Program-made: the position numbers and the translations under genes | Part shown: positions 44,612-54,788 of the stretch, piece by piece | Position numbering within the stretch: the first letter of the stretch is position 1 | Layout of the letters: each line of letters begins with the position of its first letter | Notes under the pieces: model-generated | What the model was told of the DNA's origin: nothing | The model's database searches: none | What the model saw: only the letters and a program-made list of their open reading frames with translations | Assembly (NCBI GenBank): GCA_025506515.1 | Contig: CM046457.1 | Coordinates: forward strand, 38,698,231 to 38,762,230 | Length of the DNA stretch: 64,000 bases | Reading direction: 5' to 3' | Source of the DNA: Flaveria trinervia | Lineage: Eukaryota > Streptophyta > Magnoliopsida > Asterales > Asteraceae

Positions 44612-45460
44612 CGCTTTGAGATAGACCGGACAATTGCGTTTCCAATGGCCTACCTCACCACACTCAAAACAAGGTCATCTTGAGCAACCTTTTGCTTCTT
44701 TTCTTTTGGTTTGGGGGGTTCCATTTTTGCTTTTCCCTTTCCCTTGACGTGCCCCTTCCCTTTGGCAACGCTTGCCTTAGGGTTGGGGAGGTGCCTCTTC
44801 CTACTACCTCCTTCATTGATCGTAAGGACCGGCAGAACCTTTCTACCCATGCCCGCCTCGGCCGTTTTTAGCATTGAATGAAGCTCACCAATGCTCTTGT
44901 CCCACCATTCATGTTATAGTTCATAACAAAACTATCAAACTTCTTTGATAGAGAGTTAAGGATCAAATCCGTTGCCAACTCGTTGGACACACGACAGTTA
45001 AGCCTTTCGAGGCGATCAATGTGGCTCTTCATCTTAAGAACGTAGGATGACACCGATTGGGTCTCGTCCATCCGACATGCATGGAGCGCTCGAACCGTTT
45101 CGAAGCGCTCCACCCTTGATTGTTGTTGGAACATTTCCTTCAACTGGGTGATCATGTCAAAAGCATTGTGGTTTTCAAAGTCCTTTTGCAAGTCGGGAAT
45201 CATACTCGCTAGCATGAGACATGAGACTTGCACGGAGTCCTCGGTGTACTTGACCCACTCGGCAAAGGCCTCAACGTCACTCTCATCGGTTGATCGGGAA
45301 TGGGATCATCTAACACATAGGACTTCTTTTCTTGCTTGAGAACTATTCTCAAGTTTCGATACCAATCCATGAAGTTCCCATGGTTTAGACGTTCCTTTTC
45401 GAGGATCGTTCTTAGTGATAGGTTATGGACGGTCGGGATAGCGTTGTTGTTGTTAGCCAT
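44612..45460 (-). pseudogene. Copia-C gag
   Basis: Start MANNNNAIPTVHNLSLRTIL at 45460, preceded on the minus strand by ATTGTAG. A shift near 45285 and another near 44875 split it into three stretches. The knuckle (about 44690-44640) can be read as CFECGEVGHWKRNC, but a one-base deletion just before it puts it out of frame. The basic linker KGKGHVKGKGKAKMEPPKPK is present. Confidence 0.88.
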
Positions 45461-45588
45461 CTACAATATTACAAAGTTCAAATTTTAGTATTTCGATGTT
45501 TAAGCAATTTTTAATTATTAATACCCTTTTATGTCTCATAGACAATTAATAATTAAAACTAGTATCCAACATTACATTTAATTATTAC

Positions 45589-45747
45589 ATTTATGTCTCA
45601 CAGAAAAAGAGGTCCAAGCCAAAGGACTCCTCTTCTACACCATCTTCTTCCTCTCAGGCTGTTGTTTCAAATAAACCTGTTAGTTTACCATCTATTGATG
45701 AGACTAGGCCCAAAACCAAAAAGGTTTGGGTCTCTAAAACTAACTGA
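45589..45747 (+). pseudogene. Element D gag tail
   Basis: About 50 codons remain: Ser-rich SKPKDSSSTPSSSSQAVV followed by KVWVSKTN and TGA at 45745-45747. An ATG-initiated frame at 45593 reads a different frame here and enters the protease frame only downstream, so that Met is not a real start. Confidence 0.7.
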
Positions 45748-45763
45748 TTGTTTATTATTGCAG
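45740..45763 (+). promoter_or_regulatory. Stop codon plus splice-acceptor-like site at D's gag-protease border
   Basis: CTAAC at 45740-45744 overlaps the TGA at 45745-45747 and is followed by TTGTTTATTATTGCAG with AG at 45762-45763. The protease starts within a few codons. Same layout as in B (15434-15457). Confidence 0.45.
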
Positions 45764-47114
45764 GGTTCTTCAACATGCCAAAGTAGCATCTGGTATGTAG
45801 ACAGTGGGGGATCTATGCACATGACTGGGAACAGCTCTCTTCTTCATGACTACTCTCAAGGAAAGAAGGGATTTGTCTCTTTTGGCAATGATGCTAGGGG
45901 TTACATCATCGGTAAGGGCTTTGTCTCCATGGAGAAATCAAATTTGATGATGTTAATCATGTGGAAAATCTCAAGTACAATCTCTTGAGTGTCAGTCAAT
46001 GTTTGATAAAGGCCATGTTGCCTTTTTCACCAGTCAAAACTGTAGGATTCTGTCATCCAAAGTTTTGCACTTGATTGATAAGGTGTTGGATGATCACACT
46101 CTCCTGAAAGCCAACAGGACAGGAAGAGTGTATGCCTTAGATCTTTCTAAGAAGATAGATCTCAAAGGCAATCCTTGCCTATTTTCCAAAGCCTCTTCTC
46201 AAGAATCTAAACTGTGGCACAGGAGGCTTGGTCATGTTAATCTCAAAAACATGAATCAGCTTACCCACAATAGTTTAGTCAGAGGCTTACCAATAAAGGA
46301 GTTCCACTGTGATGAAACCTGCACTGCGTGTTTAAAAGGAAAACAGCACAAAGTCTCATTCCCTCCTATTGAAGTGCCTAAGTCCACTGCCTGCTTGCAA
46401 TTACTGCATATGGATCTATTTGGTCCTGTGAGAGTAATGAGCATGGCAAAGAAGAAATACTGTCTGGTAATTGTGGATGATTACTCCAGATTTGTATGGA
46501 CTTTCTTTCTACATTCAAATAATGAGGCTGCTCAGAAGATTATTCACTTTGTGCTGTATATTGAGAAGCAGTATTCCCTTCCAGTCAAGTGTATTAGGAG
46601 TGACAATGGAACTAAGTTCAGAAATCATACACTTGATGACTTCTATCTTTCAAGGGAATCAAAAGGCAGTTCAGCATTCCAAGGACTCCAGAACAAAATG
46701 GAGTAGTGGAGAGAAAGAACAGGACCCTCATTGAAGCTGCAAGGTCCATGCTGGCTGACTCAGGTTTGCCACTGACCTTTTGGGCTAAAGCTGTCAACAC
46801 AGCTTGCTATGTGCAAAATAGAGTTTTAGTAAATCAGAGGTTGATGAAGACTCCATATGAAGTTCTCCATCATTTGGCTCCTCTGATTTCTTTTTTCAAA
46901 GCATTTGGGTGTCCCTGTTTTATTCTCAATACAAAGGATCAACTCCATAAATTTGATCCTAAGGTGGATGCAGGGTACTTTGTTGGTTATTCATCTACTT
47001 GCAAGGCATACAGAGTCTTCACTGCAGAACAAAGATGCTTGAAGAAACTCTACATGTTAAGTTCAATGAATCTCCAAAGGACAGATTCCACAAAGCCCTG
47101 TGGAGTTATTTGAT
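45764..47114 (+). pseudogene. Element D protease and integrase
   Basis: Protease WYVDSGGSMHMTGN near 45790 (Cys of the usual DSGCS replaced by Gly). A shift near 45985 leads into an open stretch 45999-46706: KLWHRRLGHVNLKNMNQL, CTACLKGKQHK, HMDLFGPVRV, DDYSRFVW and RSDNGTKF. A second shift near 46655 leads to VVERKNRTLIEAARSMLADS (46700 on), so the three catalytic acids are all present but in two frames. Ends in the linker near 47114. Confidence 0.9.
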
Positions 47115-49065
47115 TTGGACATACTGCAATATGTTCCTTATCAAACTCCTGCTGTTGCTCCTGTCAACAGTTCACCACCTGGTGAAACTGCTGATGATGA
47201 TGATGATTGCAGTACTCACCTCTTCAGGTTTAGTGATCAGCTGCCTGACTCAGCTAGACCTGATGTTCCTGTAGCTCCAGTAGCACCATCCACAACAAAT
47301 GCTGATGAGATCTCTTCAATTCAACTTCCTTTGAATTACCATCCACTGATTGGTTTCAAGGAAATGATTCACCATCACCATCTGTTGCTGCTGAGCCTGC
47401 TACAAACACTTACACAGATCTCATTGTGTATCAAGATCTGAAGAATCACCCTATGTCTCAAATCATTGGTGATATCACTGCTGGAGTATCAACAAGAAGT
47501 CAATTGTCAAATTTCTGCTTCTATGCTCTCTTCATCAGTCAGCAAGAGCCAAAGAATTATCACATTGCTTTAAAGGACAATGGATGGGTTGATGCCATGC
47601 AGCTTGAGCTTCTTCAGTTCAAGAAACAGCAAGTGTGGGAACTGGTTCCTCTACCTCCAGGTAAGTGTGCAATAGGCACTAAATGGTGTTTAGGAACAAA
47701 ACTGATGAAAATGGGCTTATTGTTAAGATCAAGGCCAGACTGGTTGTTCAGGGGTTTGCACAAGAAGAGGTATTGATTATGATGAAACCTTTGCCCCTGT
47801 AGCCAGACTGGAAGCAATTCGATTGTTTTTAGCTTATGCTGCTTATCAAAACCTTAAAGTTTTTCAAATGGATGTCAAAAGTGCATTTTTGTATGGAAAA
47901 TTAAAGAAGAGGTTTATGTATGTCAACCTCCAGGCTTTGAGGACAATAAACATCCTAATTGGGTGTATAAGCTTGATAAGGCTCTTTATGGGTTAAACAA
48001 GCTCCCAGAGCCTGGTATGAGACATTATCAAACTTTCTTCTGGAAAACAATTTCACTAGAGGCTCCATAGATAAGACTTTATTCATTAGAAAGCTGGGCA
48101 GCATAATCTACTTGTTCAAATTTATGTAGATGATATCATTTTTGCATCCTCTGATTCAAAGTTGTGTGATGCCTTTACAAAGTTGATGCAACAGAAGTTT
48201 GAAATGAGTGCCATGGGAGAATTACAGTTCTTTCTGGGGTTGCAAATCAAACAAAAGGCTGATGGAATTTTCATTCATCAGTCCAAATATACAAAAGATC
48301 TTTTGCAAAAGTTTGATTTACAAAACTGTAAGCCTTGTTCTACTCCCATGAGCAGCACCACACAACTGGATACAGATCAGAAAGGGAAAGTGGTTGATGA
48401 AACACTTTACAGATGTATTATTGGGTCCTTGATGTATTTAACAGCTTCTAGACCATATATTATGTTTGCTACATGTGTTTGTGCTAGATTTCAGGCTGCA
48501 CCTAAAGAGTCTCATCTGATTGCAGTCAAGAGGATCTTTAGATATCTGCAAGGCACTCCGTCTCTAGGTTTATGGTATTCTACTGGACATTCTGGTAAAT
48601 TAGTTGCTTTTTCTGACAGTGACTATGCAGGGTGTAAGTTGACCAGGAAATCAACTTCTGGTGGATGTCAATTCCTAGGCAACTGCTTGATTTCTTGGCA
48701 GAGCAAGAAACAGATCTCAGTTGCTACATCACTGCTGAAGCAGAGTACATTGCGGCTGCAAGTTGTACATCTCAGGTACTCTGGCTTCAAAACCAACTTT
48801 TGGATTATGGCATTTCAGAGACTAAGACTCCATTGTTAATGGATAGTGCTTCAGCTCTTTGCATTATCAAAAATCCAGTCCAGCACTCTAGGACCAAACA
48901 TATAGAGATTAGACATCATTTTATAAATGATTGTTTTGAAAAGGTCTGATTGATCCTAAGTTTGTGCCTAGTGCTGATGAGCTTGCAGACATTTTTACTA
49001 AGCCTTTCGATAGTTCAACTTTCCAAAACCTGGTGTTATGGCTTGGTATGCTGCAGCTAAAATAA
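47115..49065 (+). pseudogene. Element D reverse transcriptase and RNase H
   Basis: Acid/Pro-rich linker to about 47440, then RT: NHPMSQIIGDITAGVSTRS, GWVDAMQLELLQFKKQQVWE, MDVKSAFLYGK (about 47868) and VQIYVDDIIFASS (about 48119). Frameshifts at about 47680, 47770 and 47900-48160. RNase H has SDSDYAGC (about 48613), AEAEYIAA (about 48737) and MDSASALCIIKN (about 48839) in two frames. It ends ELADIFTKPF...LQLK with TAA at 49063-49065. Confidence 0.9.
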
Positions 49066-49066
49066 G

Positions 49067-49745
49067 TGACAACTACTGATGATCTTAGTAATAAGTACTG
49101 ATGATCGTTAGTACCTATGTCACATATAAGTACTGATGAGTTCTTTTACCCTCAGTAGTTTTTATAACTACTGAAGGCTAAATGTCTCACAAGTACTGAA
49201 GTACTTCATCTGTTCTAAACTACTGATGTAGTTACAACTACTGATGCAGTTACAACTACTGAAATCAGTAAAAACAGATAAGTACTGATGTCCTATGAAA
49301 CAACTGAAATCAGCTAAAAAGACTGATGAATGTGTTGAGGACAGTATGAAACAGCTGAAAAGCTAAGAATTGACGAAAACAGCTGAAGAGAACTTTCTCT
49401 TCAGTCGTTTGTACAACTGCTGTTTCATTCTAAACAACTGAAGCAAAACACGTCTTCAGTAGTTTTATAACTACTGATGACTAATACCAAGTCTTCAGTT
49501 GTTTACAACAGCTGATGACAAAACCACTGTCTTCAGTAGTTTCATAACTACTGATGACAAACACCAAGTCCTTAGTTGTTTCAATCATCTGAAGTCAAAA
49601 CCACGGTCTTCAGTAGTTTTCTAAACTACTGATGCCTAACACCACGACTTCAGCTGTTTCAACGTCTGAAAGGATAATACCATGTCAACGGTCGTTTAAA
49701 ACTACTCATGACTACTACACCACATCCTTCAGTCGTTTCTTACCC
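49067..49745 (+). repeat. Inverted-repeat array in D's pol-env spacer
   Basis: Made of ACTACTGATG, AAGTACTGATG and CTTCAGTAGTT units, many forming inverted pairs such as CTCAGTAGTT...AACTACTGAAG at 49151-49175. CTTCAGTCGTT near 49402 is identical to an arm of the palindrome in D's own LTR (53828-53855). No coding capacity over 680 bases. This separates env-like gene from pol, so simple stop-codon readthrough cannot connect them. Confidence 0.85.
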
Positions 49746-49751
49746 GTACCC

Positions 49752-49759
49752 TATAAATA
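49752..49759 (+). promoter_or_regulatory. TATA box 80 bp before D's env-like ATG
   Basis: TATAAATA in the context ACCCTATAAATATCCC. About 30 bases downstream the sequence becomes a pyrimidine-rich leader (CTTCATCTTCTTC, CCTCTCCAAAACTTCCCTC) that runs to the ATG at 49832. The arrangement looks like a plant promoter and start region. Activity is not shown. Confidence 0.5.
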
Positions 49760-49831
49760 TCCCTAACCTTAGCTCTCAATGCTTCATCTTCTTCAAACCT
49801 AACGTTCCTCTCCAAAACTTCCCTCTTCTCC

Positions 49832-52800
49832 ATGGCGTCCATGCAAATTAAACCGCGACACAACTGTGTTGCCTACCTCACTAAATCGCCTATCTGGACT
49901 AAGTTCGATACTGCTATCGATCTTATGGTTCAGTCCCAATACCATACGGCATTTCTTCTGAATCCCATACTACATGCCGAATCCCTCAACAATTTTTGAT
50001 GAACGTTACTGTTACCACTGGGGAGAACACACACCATCCCTCCAGTCGGTCGTGAACAACAAAGAAGTAGTCATCACTCATGGAATAATTCGCCAAATTC
50101 TTCAACTGCATGATGCTAGTTCTCCTACTGGATATCCGAAGGGCACCATAGATCTATCCTTTGCTCAACATGGATATCAAGGCGATCTCAGTGCCTCCAC
50201 TAATGAAGAAACACTTTAATGACGCTGAGCGCCTGATTTTTCACATGGTGAATGTGTGTTTGGCCCCTAAGATGTCGTCTTGGGATCAAATGTCGACAAA
50301 ATGGCAGCAGGTAATGTATTCTATTCTTGTGCAACAACCACTAAATTTTTTAGAAATAATATTTTTAGAGCTCAAGGATATGGATCAAAAACTAACTGCC
50401 AACCGTTGGATACTATATCCACGGTTCATAATGGCCATCATTACAAACCATCTTAATGCTGAGGGACTTGTTGGCTTGGGAGTCCCTGCTACGGCTGTTC
50501 TGCCGGAAGTATACTCCCGGCACAACTCTGACCGACACTCAAAATGGCTGCCAAGCGGCGAAAACCCACGCAGCTGGAACCCACAGCCACCACTTCCAAA
50601 TCCAAAGTCCCCACCAAACCAACCAAAAAGAAACCCAAAACGGCTAATCAGGGAATTGAGTCCTCTGAGGATGCCCCTGCAACACAAATGCAGGATATAT
50701 CCACTAGTCCAAACCCCCTAGTGGATACAATGACTCTTCCAGCCATAGCCGCTCAGGCTTCCTCTCAACAGGAGCCTGCAGCAACCACACAAGGGTATCT
50801 ACATATCTGGGATCTTCCTCACTTGAGGAGATTGCCATTAAAGAGCACCAACCTCCCCAGGTGCACACTGCTTCTATCCCTTCACCCCAAACAACCGCCC
50901 CTCACAGCCCAACTTTAATAGTTGCACAAGTGCTGACTCAACTGCACTCCTCACCCCCTCCCCAGAAACCACTTACTACTGGGAATACCTCTACAATTGA
51001 GGGGGAGGAACACAGTGCACTTGAGAACCCACTGAACAGGGGTTTACCACTTCTATCTCCTGGTGTAGACAAGGAGCTTAGAATATCTAGTGAGGCTGCC
51101 ACCTCCTCTGACTCAGCACATGATCAGAGTGAGGCTGGTAACATTGCTAAGACCTCACTAGAGGCAACAGCTGATGATGGACACTGTCCTGAGGCTGGAA
51201 GTCCCCAGTACCAAGCACAAGGGGCACATGCACCAACTGGTCTACACCCAGTGCATGTAAATCCTGCTCTAAGCAGGAGGTAAGATGATTCAGTTTCGGC
51301 TGATGATGACCTGGGTTTTTTCTATGATGTTCTTTCCCAGAACACAATCCTTGAAGAGAAAGTTAGTAGGCTGCAAAACCTACTTGACCAACTCTCACAA
51401 GGAGAAAGACCATCTGCCTCTACCCACCCACAGATGGCACCTTCACTTGAAGGTTCCCCAAACACTGAGCCACTCCAAACTCAACCACCTGCCTCTGATT
51501 CAGGCCCTACTTCTCAGGAACAGAACCCTCCTCAGCAAATAGGTGCTGTACTTCAAAATTCCCTCCTTCTCATCACACCCATAATCACTGATATTGTGAC
51601 TAAAGCCATTGATGAGAGGCTTTCCTCAACCTTACAGCCCTTGGTTGATGCTGCTGTACAAAAGACTCTTTCTGCGGTACAAACCCCTTCCTCCAATGCA
51701 ACCAAAAAGGGGGAGAGTACTGTAGTGAAAGAAAAGAAGAGGAAAAGAACAAAGGAGAAGAAGGAAGAGAAGCAAGCCCAAGAGGAGGAGAAAGAAAAGC
51801 AACCTCTGCTCACTTACAAGCGAAAGAGAAGTGCTGATGATCACACTGCTGAAGACAAATCCTTGGAGGAGCTGGTCAAAGAAGCTGACACTACACACAG
51901 CCGATCCATGGATAAAATATTGAACAACTCTTCAGGCAGGGGTTTGACACAGCCACACTGGATAGTGAGATCAGAAGGTTGGAAGTGCAAGAGATACAAA
52001 CCCGATGGGCAGGGTATGATGCTCTTGAGAAAGAGAGATTGGAAATATGATCCGCTTCATTGCAAAATACTTAGGAAGATCGTTAGTGGAAATTCGCGCA
52101 TGGACCAGGGACAGCATTCTGGCTATAGCCACCAGAATCTGTCTGTCTGAGCAATTCAACAAAGGGATTATTGTGGAAGCCCTTGATGAGGCTGGGGTTG
52201 GTAAAAGGTTAGAGATGGCTAAACTCACAAAGGCGAAACTAACTACAAAGATGCTGGATCAACCTTCCCTTCCACCCACTCAAACAGATCCTATCCCTCA
52301 AATCTCCCAACCAATCTCTAAGCCAAAATCCAAACATCCTCATTCTTCAAAACCAATTCCTTTACGAACACAACCATCATCCAATGATGTACCCAGAAGG
52401 AGGAGAAGGGTGCTGAGGATGGAAGAAGAAGAAGAGGAGGATGAAGATGATAGTCTGCCACTCTCTGCTGTTCTGAAGCTACCAAAACCCCGAAGTCAAC
52501 CCATGATCACACCTGACTCTCAAAGGGAAATGGTCAGAGTCAAGATAGAAGAAGAAGAACAGCAGAAACAGCACGATGAGCAACTGTTGAAGATGGTTGA
52601 CAAGGAATTTCCTCAGTCATCATCTATTCAAGCCATGAAAGGGCATGCTCAAAGGCTGTACACTCTCAGGCACACCTTTCAGTATCAAAGGAGAGAGTGA
52701 GAGTATGGCCAGACCCCAGGGTGAGTTCTAGAATCCATAAAAGAACTATTCCACACAGATACAACGGCCAGGTACGAAAAACAATAGAGTCTACCATCAT

Positions 52801-53166
52801 GTTGGCCGTTGTAGTCTCACCTTGGGAAATCATTGATGAATTCAAGAAAGCTCACCAAGCAAAGAAGACCCCTCAAGCTTTACTAGAAAACAAGATGATT
52901 AAGAAGGGGTTGCTATATAAAAAGCTTGAAGACATCCAGAAGAATGAGCTCCAGTTACTCCTTGAAGGCAACCATCCTGATGAATTTGTATATAGGGAGG
53001 TAACTACGGTGGAGCTGAAAAATGGCAGGACCATGAAGTACTTATCAGAGTACTATGGTCCAGAGTTCTTCTTCGAAGGAGGAGCAGAAGAACTCTCTTA
53101 GGAGGAACAGTTGTTCTCCTTGGGGCCTATGTTCGTGAGTCATACAGACTCATTATGGGGAAGTAA
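49832..53166 (+). pseudogene. Element D env-like gene, decayed
   Basis: Start MASMQIKPRHNCVAYLTKSP, then a one-base deletion near 49985 and continuation VVITHGIIRQILQLHD (50065) and WILYPRFIMAIITNHLN (50400), which corresponds to FLMYPRF in A and B. A Pro/Ser/Thr-rich linker follows (50544-51430). Next are PLVDAAVQKTL and a Lys/Glu stretch KKRKRTKEKKEEKQAQ (51735-51790), a basic-acidic segment with RRRRRVLRMEEEEEED (about 52392-52440), and the C-terminal domain (52620-53166; LYTLRHTFQYQ, SPWEIIDEFKKAH, EGNHPDEFVYREVTTVE). About eight frame breaks. No membrane helix seen. Confidence 0.82.
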
Positions 53167-53379
53167 ATCTCATGAATGTGATAACAACTCTGTGTCCAGT
53201 TCCCCAAAACAGAGTTCCCATTCATACTCTGCCAAAAAATATTTGAGATTTCTCCCAGGCCGGAGCTTACATGGGTCATCTTCTCTACTGATCAAGAAGA
53301 AAAAGACCAACATTTTGCCAACAATAAGTGGGATAATAAATAAGTTAGAGGTTTTGGCTGCATTGGTTCAGGGGGAGTT
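53167..53379 (+). other. 3' untranslated segment and polypurine tract of D
   Basis: Conserved with fragment G (29831-30049), including CTGTGTCCAGTTCCCC and the pairable ACAGAGTTCCC. Ends in CAGGGGGAGTT (53369-53379), the polypurine tract. Confidence 0.8.
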
Positions 53380-54251
53380 TGTTGGACCAAAAGAACCAAT
53401 GAGCCAAGATCAGAAAACCTCTAAGTCCCACATGGTATCACAACAACTGCTGAAAGCCTCATCAGCAGTTTGACAAGTGCTGAAGACTTCAACAGCTGAA
53501 GATCAAGTGCTGAAGACTTCAACAGCTGAAGAACACAAGTGCTGAAGCTGAAAGACCAAAGTACTGAAGTACAACAGCTGAAGAGTTTACAAGTGCTGAA
53601 GATGAACACTGATGTACAAAGTCTGAAGACAAAGACTGAAGACATCAGCTGATGATATCTACTGAAGTCATCAGCTGATGAAACACCTGAAGGTCAAAGT
53701 CTGAAGATCAAGTACTGAAGCCTCAGTAGTTTGTCACAACTGCTGAAGAGTACTTCTTCAGTAGTTGTGATATTAGTAGTTTTATATTTCTAGTTTCAGT
53801 AGTTTTATGTTTTAGTAGTTTTGTAAAACGACTGAAGAGCTTGTTCTTCAGTCGTTGTAGTTTCAGTAGTTTTATATTTTGTAGTTAACACTCTGATATG
53901 TTCTCAGTAGTTGTGAACATTTCAGTAGTTTGTTAAGAGTTAGTTATTTTTGTATTAGATCTGCCAGTTGTCACTTTCCGTCATAACAGCAGTGATTGTT
54001 GCACTCTATATAAGGAGTGACAACCTATTGTAATAATCAGATGAATGAATGGAATGAATGAATGATTTGATTAGAAATATTCTACATCTATAAACATTCC
54101 TTGAAATCAGAAATATATATTCTCTCCCTATAACCGTATGCGCTCTTAATGCATACAAGTATCGATTGCTTGCTACAATTTGTCTAATTCCTGTTTGTAT
54201 TCCGCTTCTTTGAATCCTAATACATCAAACTTGTGATCGCTGATCCTATCA
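53380..54251 (+). repeat. 3' LTR of element D (872 bp)
   Basis: Starts TGTTGGACC, ends CCTATCA. U3 has CTGAAGACTTCAACAGCTG units and the palindrome ACGACTGAAG...CTTCAGTCGT (53828-53855). TATA box CTATATAAGG at 54006-54015. Closely related to the LTR of fragment G. Confidence 0.9.
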
Positions 54252-54788
54252 GACATCTTACTCTCAACGAATAAGAGGGACAAATCCCATCTTGACTACA
54301 TACGTCTCTCACAATTACCTTATATCATACCTGAACTCAGACTTATGTAATGCCATGTTTCAGAATAGCGAAGAGCTAAGTCAAAGTATAATATTCGGTA
54401 AATATCAAGACCCAATATGTATCTCAGGTCAGAGGATACAAAATGATGTTCCCCTTTACTCAAAATAACTTATGATCAATCAGTAAGATTCCATGTAGTA
54501 ATATTTGAGATGCAGGTTAGTCCAATATTTGCATCCCACAAATATCTATGAACTTTGGCAGCAACCTTTTGCTCTATATTCATCCATATGAAAATCTACC
54601 AATCCAAGTTCATAATAGCATTACCTTCATACTTGTTCCCACAAGCACGAACAACTACGGACATTCTGAGTAACCAATTTACTCATGGATTTTAAATATG
54701 AAAAATAGAAATATTCGTTGAATCATTATAACCAAATAATTCATTCAAGTAATAAAGGATTACAATATCTCATTACAAAAATTAAAGA
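54252..54788 (-). other. Copia-E 3' tail, truncated
   Basis: Matches C and Copia-1 tails, with the hairpin near 54628-54652. It begins mid-tail at GACATCTTACTC directly after D's LTR. Confidence 0.78.

Larger units (their letters stand above)
39854..45588 (-). mobile_element. Copia-C, minus strand, 5' truncated
   Basis: On the minus strand it runs leader fragment (45588-45461), gag, protease, integrase, RT, RNase H, 3' tail, polypurine tract and 3' LTR (40765-39854). The 5' LTR, primer site and about 1.3 kb of leader are missing; Sirevirus D gag sequence starts instead at 45589. Its pol is the best preserved in the window. Confidence 0.92.
45589..54251 (+). mobile_element. Sirevirus-like element D, 5' truncated
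   Basis: Order: gag tail, stop and acceptor-like site, protease, integrase, RT, RNase H (stop 49063), a 770-base spacer, env-like gene (49832-53166), 3' untranslated segment, polypurine tract and LTR ending CA at 54251. The 5' LTR and most of gag are missing. Flanked by minus-strand copia sequence on both sides. Gag-pol and env-like gene follow Sirevirus organisation. Confidence 0.92.

Noticed and set aside
51553..51898. Ser/Phe/Leu-rich minus-strand frames
   Set aside because: Antisense of the Lys/Glu-rich segment of D's env-like gene; an artefact of GAA/AAG codon runs.
49832..53166. True retroviral-type envelope glycoprotein
   Set aside because: No signal peptide, no transmembrane segment and no cysteine-rich ectodomain; env-like describes location only.
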